Source: Nocardia altamirensis NBRC 108246 (GTDB lineage: Bacteria; Actinomycetota; Actinomycetes; Mycobacteriales; Mycobacteriaceae). From it: a stretch of 64,000 bases of DNA. The notes beneath the pieces are model-generated. The model was given only the letters and a program-made list of their open reading frames with translations. It was not told where the DNA came from and did not search any database. The DNA lies in assembly GCF_001612685.1 (NCBI RefSeq), contig NZ_BDAY01000064.1:1-64000 (forward strand). The letters run 5' to 3'. Positions 27,125 through 36,900 of the stretch are shown one piece after another (within the stretch, counting starts at the first letter, position 1; every line of letters begins with the position of its first letter). Both the position numbers and the translations under genes were made by a program.

Positions 27125-27284
27125 CTGTTCCGCCTCTCCGAGATTTCTGGCCAGACCTGGGCGCGTGGAGAGTTGGCGTCGGCGACCGGCTGCAGGTAGC
27201 CGGAAGGGTCAGCCGGTGCCCGACGAGTTACCCAGGTTCTCGCGAAATCAGTTGTCTCGCCTACGCCCGCTATGCTCTCTTGCT

Positions 27285-28310
27285 ATGGGTTACCTGGTTA
27301 GCGGGGCAACTGGGTTTATCGGTCGGTTTCTCATCCCCGAGCTGCTGAAACGCGAGGGTGATATCCATGTGCTGGTGCGGCCGGGCGCCGAGTCCGCCGA
27401 CCGGTTCACCTGCTGTGCCCGGGAGTGGGCAGGCGGGGATCGGGTGCGCCCGGTGCGCGGTGACCTCGGCGCGCCCGGGCTCGGTATCGATCCGAGTTGG
27501 CTTGCCGAGCATCGCGGCTCGATCGACCACGTCTTCCATCTGGCGTCCAGTTACGACAGCGCCGAACGTGGCGACGGAACCAGGCATCTGGTCGAGGTCG
27601 CGGAGCAGGTGAATGCCGGTCTGCTGCATCATGTCTCGACGGTGGAGGTGGCGGGCGCGACGGAGGGCCTGTTCACCGAGGACATGTTCGACGAGGGCCA
27701 GACGCTGACCACACCGATCCAGCGGGCCAAGTTCGAGGCAGAGCGGATCGTGCGCAAGGCCGGGCTGCCCTGGCGCATCTATCGGCCTTCGATCGTGATC
27801 GGCCATTCGCGGACCGGCGAGATCGATCGGATCGACGGGCCGTACTACTTCTTCCGGCTGCTTCGCATGGGTGCGCAGCTGCCGAGGATCCTGCCGGTGC
27901 TTGTCCCCAAGCTCGGTGAAACCAACATGGTGCCTGTCGATTTCGTGGCCCGCGCGCTGAATCACCTCGCACACCTGCCCGGCCCGAACGGGACGACCTA
28001 CCACCTGGTCGATCCGCGCCGCCAGAGTGTCGCCGAGGCGTTGAACCTGTTCGCCGACGAGGCCGGCGCACCGCACCTGGTCGAGGTGATGCCGAAACGC
28101 ACGCTCGACATGGTGTTGCAGGTGCCCGGTGCGAGCTGGGTCCTCCCCCGCGTCGGCGTGCCCCGAGATGTCTTGGAGCACAGCGAGTTCACCTGCTGGT
28201 TCGACTGCCGCAACACCACCGCTGCGCTCGCGGCCACCGATATCAAGGTGCCGCCGCTGGCGGGTTATGCCCCGCTGATCTGGAAGTACTGGATCGAGAA
28301 CTGGGTCTGA
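27285..28310 (+). CDS. Extended SDR-family protein, reductase-like
   Basis: 341 aa. The N-terminus MGYLVSGATGFIGRFL is the extended-SDR cofactor motif (GxxGxxG). WRIYRPSIVIG and FVARALNHL are typical of the thioester/acyl-CoA reductase-like subgroup. At the active site, where YxxxK is expected, the sequence reads TPIQRAKFEAE: Lys is present but Tyr appears to be Ile. The ATG at 27285 gives the family start; the longer frame from 27165 adds non-conserved residues. The substrate is unknown. Confidence 0.7.
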   Translation: MGYLVSGATGFIGRFLIPELLKREGDIHVLVRPGAESADRFTCCAREWAGGDRVRPVRGDLGAPGLGIDPSWLAEHRGSIDHVFHLASSYDSAERGDGTRHLVEVAEQVNAGLLHHVSTVEVAGATEGLFTEDMFDEGQTLTTPIQRAKFEAERIVRKAGLPWRIYRPSIVIGHSRTGEIDRIDGPYYFFRLLRMGAQLPRILPVLVPKLGETNMVPVDFVARALNHLAHLPGPNGTTYHLVDPRRQSVAEALNLFADEAGAPHLVEVMPKRTLDMVLQVPGASWVLPRVGVPRDVLEHSEFTCWFDCRNTTAALAATDIKVPPLAGYAPLIWKYWIENWV

Positions 28311-28352
28311 AATCCGACGTCCCGCACGAATGAAGGCCCCGCCGTTCGTCGT

Positions 28353-29600
28353 TCAGGCGCCGGTGACCGTCAGGTAGATCAGGGCGACGTTGAGCGCCGA
28401 GATGATGACGGCGATCAACCAGGCGAGTGCGGTGGTGACGCGATGGTTCACGTCGTCGCCCATCAGAGCGCGATCACTGGTGAACCGGACCAGCGGTATC
28501 AACGCGAACGGAATGCCGAAGGACAGCACCACCTGCGAAATGATCAGTGCGCGAGTGGGATCGATGCCGATGGCGAGAATGACGAGTGCCGGGATCAGGG
28601 TGACCAGGCGGCGCAGCATCAGTGGAATGCGGCGACGCAACAGGCCCTGCATGATCATCGCGCCCGCGTAGGCGCCCACCGAGGTCGACGCGAGGCCGGA
28701 GGCGAGCAGACCGATGGCGAGCAGCAGCGCCGCCACCGGGCCGAGCGCGGTGCCGACCGCGGCGTGCGCGTCCTGCAGCGTCTCGATTTCCTGGTCCCGC
28801 AATGTGTTCGCGGCCATCAGCAGCATCGCCAGGTTCACCGTGCCTGCCAGCAACATGGCCAGCACGACGTCGACCTTGGTGATCTTCAGCAGCCTGCGCC
28901 GCATCGGCCCGACCTCTGGATGCCCGTGCCGGTCCCTGGCCAGGCCGGAGTGCAGGTACACCGCGTGCGGCATGACCGTCGCGCCGATCATGGCCGCGGC
29001 GAGCAGCACGCTCTCGGTGCCCTGGAAGCGCGGAACCAGGCCGCCGATGGTGCCGCCGACCGAGGGCGGCGAGATGAACACGCTGGCGAGGAAGCCGATC
29101 GCGATGATCGCGAGCAGGCCGGTGATCACCCGCTCGAACGGTTGCTGTCCGCGCCGGTCCTGCACGAGCAGCAGACCCATCGACACCACGCCGGTGATCA
29201 CGCCGCCGACCAGCAGTGGGAGCTGGAACAGCAGGTTGAGCGCGATCGCGCCGCCGACCACCTCGGCGAGATCGGTGGCCATCGCGACGGTCTCCGCCTG
29301 CCCCCAGTACGCGAGTCTGGTTCGGCGATTCGACTTCTCCCGCACGGCCTCGGGGAGCGACATCCCGGTCACCAAACCCAGTTTGGCCGAGAGGAATTGG
29401 ACGAGCCCGGCCATCACGTTGGCCATCACGATGACCCACACGAGCAGATAGCCGAACTGCGCGCCCGCGCTGATGTTCGAGGCGACGTTGCCAGGATCGA
29501 CGTAGGCGATGGCCGCGACGAACGCGGGCCCGAGCAGCATGGTCGCGGCGCGGGCCCGCGTGGTGGCAGTTTTAGCGGACTCCGCCAAGGTGGTACTCAC
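28353..29600 (-). CDS. mntH: Nramp-family divalent metal transporter (MntH type)
   Basis: 415 aa, about 11 TM helices, proton-driven Mn/Fe importer. The metal-binding helices are intact: YVDPGNVASN in TM1 (DPGN) and GATVMPHAVYLHS in TM6 (MPH). The GTG at 29600 lies about eight bases after a TAAAAT hexamer with no ribosome site, so the transcript may be leaderless. The frame also stays open up to 29669, but that part covers the promoter and the terminator of the next gene. A long inverted repeat upstream suggests metal-dependent control. Confidence 0.9.
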   Translation of the reverse strand: MSTTLAESAKTATTRARAATMLLGPAFVAAIAYVDPGNVASNISAGAQFGYLLVWVIVMANVMAGLVQFLSAKLGLVTGMSLPEAVREKSNRRTRLAYWGQAETVAMATDLAEVVGGAIALNLLFQLPLLVGGVITGVVSMGLLLVQDRRGQQPFERVITGLLAIIAIGFLASVFISPPSVGGTIGGLVPRFQGTESVLLAAAMIGATVMPHAVYLHSGLARDRHGHPEVGPMRRRLLKITKVDVVLAMLLAGTVNLAMLLMAANTLRDQEIETLQDAHAAVGTALGPVAALLLAIGLLASGLASTSVGAYAGAMIMQGLLRRRIPLMLRRLVTLIPALVILAIGIDPTRALIISQVVLSFGIPFALIPLVRFTSDRALMGDDVNHRVTTALAWLIAVIISALNVALIYLTVTGA

Positions 29601-29609
29601 AGAACAGAA

Positions 29610-29652
29610 TTTTACGGGTTCCCGAACTTTCCTGTTAGTCCTACCCGTAAAA
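29610..29652 (-). promoter_or_regulatory. mntH promoter with 10-bp inverted repeat
   Basis: Arms TTTTACGGGT (29610-29619) and ACCCGTAAAA (29643-29652) are perfect inverted repeats 23 bases apart. The left arm overlaps the TAAAAT -10 element on the minus strand; CTAACA about 18 bases upstream could be the -35. A metal-sensing repressor such as MntR would fit this position. Confidence 0.5.
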
Positions 29653-29655
29653 AGC

Positions 29656-29692
29656 AACCGCCTGGTCATACCCGAGGGTAAAACCAGGCGGT
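29656..29692 (-). terminator. Terminator after the mycolyltransferase gene
   Basis: A perfect 10-bp stem ACCGCCTGGT/ACCAGGCGGT (29657-29666 with 29683-29692) followed on the minus strand by TGCTTTTTAC. It separates the mycolyltransferase transcript from mntH. Confidence 0.8.
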
Positions 29693-29714
29693 CGGTTGGT
29701 ACTCCGTGGGTTAT

Positions 29715-30782
29715 TTAGATGCCCATTCCGCGGGCGAGCACCGGCCAGGACTGCAGGAACTCCTCCCGCCAGTAGCCCCACGAGTGGGTGCCGCTCGGCC
29801 GGAAGTTGAAGGTCGCCGGGATGCCGAGCGAATCGAGCTTGTTCTTCAAGTTGTTGGTGCAGAAGTTCGTGCCCGCCTCGATGATGCCGCCGATGATGAT
29901 CTGGTTGGCCAGACCGTAGGCGCCGGGCAGGGCGTACGGACCATTCAGCGTGTCGAACTGACCGGGCAGACCGTTGCCGGTCGAGATGTAGAGGCCGACG
30001 CCGCGCAGACCCTCGGCGTGCACGTACGGATCGTTGGCCGCCCACTCCGGCGAACCCGGCGGGCCCCACATGTTCTCGGTCTTGCCGCCGCCCCAGGTCT
30101 CGACGGTGAGCCGGACGAACTCCGAGCCGACCGGATCACTGGTCTGTGCGCACCCGCTGTAGGCCGCGGCCGCCTTGTACAGGCCAGGCTTGGCGATCGG
30201 CAGCGCGAGCACGGTGGTGCCCGAGGTGGACAGGCCCGCGATCGCGTTCACGCCGTTGGTGCCGAGTGCGCCGTCGACCAGCGGCGGCAGCTCCTCGGTG
30301 AAGAAGGTCTTCCACTTGTTGCGGCCGAGCGCCGGATCGTCCTTGATCCAGTCGGTGTAGTAGCTCCACTTGCCGCCGATCGGCTGGATCACGTTGACGT
30401 TCTTGTCCAACAAGAACTTCAGCGTGTCGGTCTTGGCCTGCCAGGACGCGTCGTCCTGGCCGCCGCCCGCGCCGTTGAGCAGGTACAGGGCGGGCCGGGG
30501 CACCGTGGCATCGGCCGGGCGCTGCACATCGATGATGACCTTCTGGTCCATCGCCGCCGAGTACACGTACAACCGGATGTTGCGGTCGTCCTTGTATTCG
30601 GCCTTGGTGATACGCGACCCGTTCGGTGCGGTCGGGTTGGCGAGCAGAGCCTTGGAATCGAAGATCGGGTCAGCTGATGCAGGTGCCACGCCGAGTCCGG
30701 TCATCATTCCCGCGAGGACCGCCGTTGCCGCGATCGCCGCCGCGGCACGCAGGCCGCCGCGCCGGGTCTGTCGACGTATCAA
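29715..30782 (-). CDS. Antigen-85-type esterase, mycolyltransferase
   Basis: 355 aa, exported. The start is a TTG at 30782 with AAGG seven bases before it; no ATG or GTG fits better, and the frame upstream is not signal-like. RRQTRRGG and a hydrophobic stretch to APASA give a signal peptide cut near residue 40. The alpha/beta-hydrolase nucleophile is in AIAGLSTSG and the catalytic His in GTHSWGYWREEF, the same context as in Ag85 proteins, which transfer mycolates to trehalose or arabinogalactan in the cell envelope. This gene is the clearest sign of a mycolate-bearing host. It lies just downstream of the NRPS locus but has its own upstream region. Confidence 0.9.
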   Translation of the reverse strand: MIRRQTRRGGLRAAAAIAATAVLAGMMTGLGVAPASADPIFDSKALLANPTAPNGSRITKAEYKDDRNIRLYVYSAAMDQKVIIDVQRPADATVPRPALYLLNGAGGGQDDASWQAKTDTLKFLLDKNVNVIQPIGGKWSYYTDWIKDDPALGRNKWKTFFTEELPPLVDGALGTNGVNAIAGLSTSGTTVLALPIAKPGLYKAAAAYSGCAQTSDPVGSEFVRLTVETWGGGKTENMWGPPGSPEWAANDPYVHAEGLRGVGLYISTGNGLPGQFDTLNGPYALPGAYGLANQIIIGGIIEAGTNFCTNNLKNKLDSLGIPATFNFRPSGTHSWGYWREEFLQSWPVLARGMGI

Positions 30783-30945
30783 TTCCGCACCTTCGCTTCG
30801 TCTCGAGATTCCATTGCCATCACCACGGGGCCGACGGTGGATCCTGGACCACACCACGCCAGACCCTACGGGCTCTGTGGTCGCGACAAAAGGGGACACT
30901 CTTACCACAGCGCTGCCCCATCATGCCCGAGCGCCCTCGCTCGGT

Positions 30946-33900
30946 TCACGCCAGACCCACCGTCCGATTCAGCTGCCGTTGCCGAGGATCCAGCAGATCC
31001 GCCAGGATCGGCCCGATCTCGGCCAGTGCTTCCGGTGTAGTCATCTGATCATGCGTAACACCAATAGGACGGTCTTCGACACGGCCTTCGACGAACGTTT
31101 GCCAACTATGTGCCGCGCCGTCATGTCCGGTAGCACTGAAGTAATCGAGCCGGCCACGGAACACCTCGGGCCGGTGTTCGGCGATCAACTCGGCCGAACG
31201 CACCGCGCTGCGGTAGATGCGGCGCACCCGCTCCGGCGTGAGCACCGCCATGCCTGGCGGAATGGTCGCGTGCAGCGCGGCGAGCGCGTCGTCGCCGAGG
31301 TCGTGGATGTCGCCGTCGCCGGGAATCAGCGCATCGGCGCCGATGCCGAGTTCGGCGAGTGCCTCGCGGACCGCAGCCCGCAAGTCGGTGACGTCGATGT
31401 CGTGGTGGCTGTCCAGCATGGCGAGCAGCGCGATCTCCTCACCGGCGGCCTGCAACTGGGTCGCGACGGCGTGCGCGAGCACGCCGCCGAGCGACCAGCC
31501 GAGCAGCCGGTACGGGCCGACCGGCTGCACCGCCTTGATCTCCGCGACGTACCGGCCTGCCAGCTCGGCCAGTGAGGTCGGCAGGTAGCCGTCTTCCGAG
31601 AGCGCGGGCGACTGCAGGCCGAAGACGGGCGTGCTGACAGGCACGTAGCGGGCCAGACCCGCATAGCACCAGGACAATCCGTACATCGGATGGATGCAGA
31701 ACAGCGGCTCGGCGGCGGGCATGTCGTGCGGCACCCTGGTCCGGATCGGCAGCAGCACGCCGAGCGCGGCATTGGAGTCGATGTCGTAGTCGGGGTCGTC
31801 GGCGAGCGCAGCCATGATGCGGGCCGACAGTGCCGCCGGGGTGGCGCCCGTGAAGAACCACTGCACCCGCACCGCGCTATCGGTGAGCGTGCGCAACCGC
31901 TTGACCACCCGGGTCGCGGACAACGAGTTGCCACCCAGCTCGAAGAAGTCGTCGTCGACGCCGACCTGGTCGACGGCGAGCACGTCGGCGAAGACCTCGG
32001 TGATGGTGCGCTCCAGCGGAGTGCCCGGCGCACGGTACGCGCGGGGCACCGGCCCGGCGCCGTGCGGCGGCACCCGGAAGTCACCGCGGCCCACGTACTC
32101 CAGCACGCCGTCGTGCCAGCGGACGATGTCGCCCGTGCGGTAGAGCCGCTCGCCGCCCGCGTGCGCGATGAAGCGCTCCGCGGTGCGCTCGGGTGCTCCG
32201 AGATAGCCGCGCGCCAGCTGGATGCCCGCGACGTACAGCTCACCCGCGGCGCCGAGCGGGACCTGGCGCAGCTGCCGGTCGAGCACGTGCACCCTGGTGT
32301 TGGCGACCGGCGTGCCGATCGGCACCGTGGCGGTGGGAAGGTCGACGGGGTAGTCGGTGACCACCGCCGCCTCGGCGAGCCCGTACCAATTGATCAGCCG
32401 CGCACCGGGAATCGCGGCGGCGAAGCGCGCCGCGGTGTCGCCGGACAGTGCCTCGCCCGCGGCGAACACCCGCCGCAGCGTCGGATGCTCGGTCGTGGTC
32501 GACGACTCGAGGAAGGCATCCAGCATCGATGGCGCCAAGTGCACCGTGCTGACCCCGAATTCGCCGATAGTCCGCGCCAGATAGTCAGGGTCGCGATGGC
32601 CGTCCGGTGCGGCGACGACGATCGAGGCACCGGTCTGCAAGGGCCAGAACAGCTCCCACGCGGCGCTGTCGAAGGTGCTCGGGGTCTTGTGCAACACCAC
32701 GTCGCTGCTGTCGTGCGGGTAGATCCACTGCGCCCAGCGGAACTGGTTGACCAGCTGACGGTGCGTGATCAGCACGCCGTTCGGGCGACCGGTGGCGTCG
32801 ACGGGGTAGCTGACGTAAGCGACGCTGTCGGGATGCATGCTGTTGTTCAGCAACGGAACCGCCGACAACGGCAGGTACAGCGTGTCGGTTGCGACGACCT
32901 GGATGCCGGTCTCGGTGGCGAACGCGTCAGCGGTGGTGGTCAGCACACACGCGGGAACCGCAGTGGCCAACAGGTATTCGCTGTGCTCGGCCGGGTGATC
33001 CGGATCGATCGGCAGGCAGCCGGCGCCGGTCCGCAGCACCGCATAGACGGTCACCACCAGATCGACGCTGCGCCGCATCGCCACGGCCACCAGCGATTCC
33101 GAGTCGATGCCCCAGCGCATGAGCTCGACGGCCAGCGCCCTTGAGCGCAGCTCGAGCTCGGCGTAGCTGAGCGTGCCGTCGGCCGACCGCACCGCGACCG
33201 CCTCCGGCGTGCGCGCCACCTGAGCGTCGAACAGGGAAAGCAGCGTTGCCTCGTCCAGCAGATCCGGCACGTCGGTGGCGTTGCGGGCGGCCAGTTCGGC
33301 GCGATCGCTGTCGAGCAGCACATCGATATCGGCGATGCGCGCCTGCGGGTTGGTCACGAATCGGCGAATGAGCGCCGAAAGTCGTTGCGCGAGTGCCTGT
33401 GCCGTCGTCTCATCGAACAGATCGCGCAGGTACTTCACCGACACCCGGAGCTGGCTGTCCAGCGCGACCGTCACGGTCAGCGGGTAGTGGGTGCCGACGG
33501 CCGCGTGCACGCCGGTGACGCGCATGTCGTCGATATCGCAGGCCTTGTCCAGTCCTTCCCGATCGACCGGGAAGGACTCGAATACCACCAGCGAGTCGAA
33601 AAGCCCTGCCACGCCGATGGTTTCCTGGATATCGCTCAGGCCGAGATAGTGGTGGTCGAGCAGCCCGGCCTGCTCGCCTTGCAGCTGCCGCAGCAGCCCG
33701 CCGAGGGTGTCGGTGGCGCCGAGGCGCACCCGCACCGGGATCGCGTTGAGGAACAGGCCGACCATGCTCTCGACGCCGTCCAGCTCCGGTGGCCTGCCGG
33801 AGACGGTGGCGCCGAAGACGACGTCGTCGCGGTCGACGCTGCGGCCGATCAACAGCCCCCATGCCGCCTGCACCACGGTGTTCACCGTGACGCCGAGACC

Positions 33901-36900
33901 CGAGGCGAGCCTGGTGAGCGCGGTGGTGTCGGCAGGCGCCAGCTCGAAAACGACTTCGCCGATGCCCCTCGCGATTTCGCGGCCCGGGTCGACCGGGGCC
34001 AGCGGCGTCGGCTCGGTGATGCCCGCCAGCGCGGTGCGCCACGCCGCGCGCGCCGAGTCCGGCTCCTTGGCCTGCAGCCAGGCCAGGTAGCCGCGATAGG
34101 ACGGCACCTTCGGCAGCTTTCTTGCGGCGCCGCCGAGCGCGTACAGCGTCAGCAGGTCTTTCATCAGCAGCGACATCGACCAGCCGTCGACCAGGATGTG
34201 ATGACTGGTCACCAGCAGGTGATAGACGCCGGTTTCGCCCGCGGCGGAGCGGATCAACGCGAAGCGCAGCAGCGGCGCGGTGCGCATGTCGAAGTGCTCG
34301 GCGAGGTCGGCCGCCTTGAGGATGGCCAGCTCCGCGTGCGCGGCCTCGGGTTCGAGCTGGGCCAGATCGATCAACCGCCACGGCACCTCGACCGAATCCT
34401 GCACGACCTGTACGGGATTGCCGTCGGTGTCCTCGGCGAAGGCGACGCGCAGGTTGTCGTGCCGATCGAGCACGGCCTGCGCGGCCGCGTGCATTCTGGC
34501 CGCGTCCACCGAGCCATCGAGCTCAAGGACGAACTGGGTGAGGTAGACGTCGACCGAGGACTCGGCGAGCAAGGCGTGGAAGAGCAGGCCCGACTGCAGC
34601 GGGGTCACCGGCCACACATCGGCCAGCTTCGGGTAGACGGCGCCGAGCCGGTCGATATCGGCCTGCTTCAGCGGGACCAGGGCGAAGTCCGACGGCGTGA
34701 ATGCGCCTGCGTCTTGGCGCAGGCCGTGTTCGGCAAGTCCGCCGAGGGCCCGGATCCAGTGCTCGGCAAAGGTTTTCACCTGATCGCCGGTGCAGGCCGC
34801 CGCCGCGTAGTCGAAGCGGGCGAGCAGGCCGTCGTCGCTGGCCTCGACGGTGAGGTCGAGCAGCAGGTCGTCGGCCGTGGTGTCGGTGTGCACCCTGGCC
34901 GGGCGCACGTCGCGGTAGCGCAACGAGAAGCGGGCGCGGGCAAGCGCGCTCAGGCCGGTGGCGGTGTCGGCGTTCAGGTAGCGGAGCAAGCCGTAACCGA
35001 CGCCGCCGGACGGCACTGCCCTGCGCTGCTCCTTGACCTGCGCGAGCGCCGCACCCGCGGCCGGACCACCGACCAGCGCGTCGGCGGCATCGATCCTGGT
35101 GAGCCGCAACGGCAGCGGGTACTCGGTGGTGAAACCGCCGACCATGCTCTCGTCGGCGTCGGTCGCGAAACGCTCGTCGGCCGACAGTCGGATCACCGAA
35201 CCGAGTGCGCGCGTGATGGATTCGTCCGCCGACGTGTGGAGCGCCAGCGCGACGGCGGTGAGCAAGACGTCCTCGACGGCGGTGTGGTAGGCGGCGGCAA
35301 CGGCGGCCACCGCTGCGGCGCCTTCGGCGGTGATGGCCAGCGAGACCCGGCTGCGGGCCCGCAGATCCCGGTGGTCGGGCTCGGCACCTTCCGCAACCGC
35401 ACCGAGTGTCCGCTCCCACCAGCCCAGCTCGCCGACGGTCCGCAGGTCGTTGGCCCGTGCCGACAGCGCGCGGATGAGCACGCCGAGGCCGTGTTCCTGC
35501 GCCGCGGGGGCGGCGTGCCTGCCGCGGCTCCATGCCGCGGTCAGCTGATCCACGATGGTTCGCCAGGAAATGTCGTCGACGACAAGGCCATTGGCGACGA
35601 CGATCAAGGTGGAGCGGCCTTCCGGCCCGCCGGTCAGCACGAAGTGGATATTGCGTCCCTGCTCGGGATCCAGCGCCGCGGCCGCGGCCCGCACCACATC
35701 ATCGATGGGCAACGAGGTTTCGCCGTGCGTGGCGTCGAGCTGACGGAACGCCTCGCCGGTGCGCTCGTCGACCGGGGGGATCCGCAACACCGGAGAGGTG
35801 CCGGTCCGGTCGAGCAACACCCACAGCATCGGGTGCTGCTCGAGCACCTTGCCGACGGCGTCGTGTACCGCCTCGACCGGGCAGCTGTCCGGAACGTCGA
35901 GCGCGATGGCCCTGACTTCGACGCCGGATTCCAGCAGCCGCGCCGCGTGCGGTGTGAGCGGCAGGTCGCCCGACTCGTCTCCTGGCCCGTTCTCGATCAC
36001 CGCGACCCTGGCCAGCGCGCCGACCGTGCCCGACTCGAAAATGTCACGGGGCGTGAAGATCACGCCCCGGGTGCGGCAGCGCGACACCACCTGGATGGCG
36101 ACGCTGCTGTCACCGCCGAGCGCGAAGAAGTCGTCGTCGAGCCCGACCCGGTCGAGATCGAGTACCTCGGCGATCACCGCGGCGATGGCCAGTTCCGCCT
36201 CGGTCTGCGGCGCCCGGAACGCGGTGGGCTCCAGTACGGCGTCGGGCAGTGCGCGCCGGTCCAGTTTGCCGACCGGTGTCAGCGGGATCTCGTCGAGCAC
36301 CACGATGGCCGTCGGCACCATGTAGTCCGGCAGCGCGGCGCCGAGCTGTTCGGTCAGGGCCGCCACATCGAGGGTCGCCCCTGATTCCGGCAGCACGTAG
36401 GAGACCAGCGTTGTTGCGCCGGAACCCGACTCGCGGCCGACGGTGACGGCGAACTGCACACCGGGTCTGGCGACGAGCGTGGCGTCGATCTCGCCGAGCT
36501 CAACCCGGTGGCCGCGCACCTTCACTTGGAAGTCGTTGCGGCCCAAGTACTCCATCGTGTGCTCGGGCCCGCCCGTCTCCCGAGCGCTACCCCGCAGCGC
36601 GTCGCCGCGTGCGGCAGGCACCCATCTGACCACATCGCCGGTGCGGTACAGCCGCTCCCCCGGCAGTCCATACGGGTCGGCGACGAACCGGGCTGCGGTG
36701 CGGCCAGGCCTGGCGTGGTAGCCGCGGGCCAGCTGGATGCCGCCCAGATACAGCTCGCCCGCAACGCCTTCCGGCACCGGGCGCAGCCTGCTGTCGAGCA
36801 CAAGCGACCGCATGCCTCGAACCGGGCCACCGATGGTGACCGGCTCACCCGGGCGCAACGGGTCGCTGATGGTGGTCATGATGGTGGTTTCGGTGGGGCC

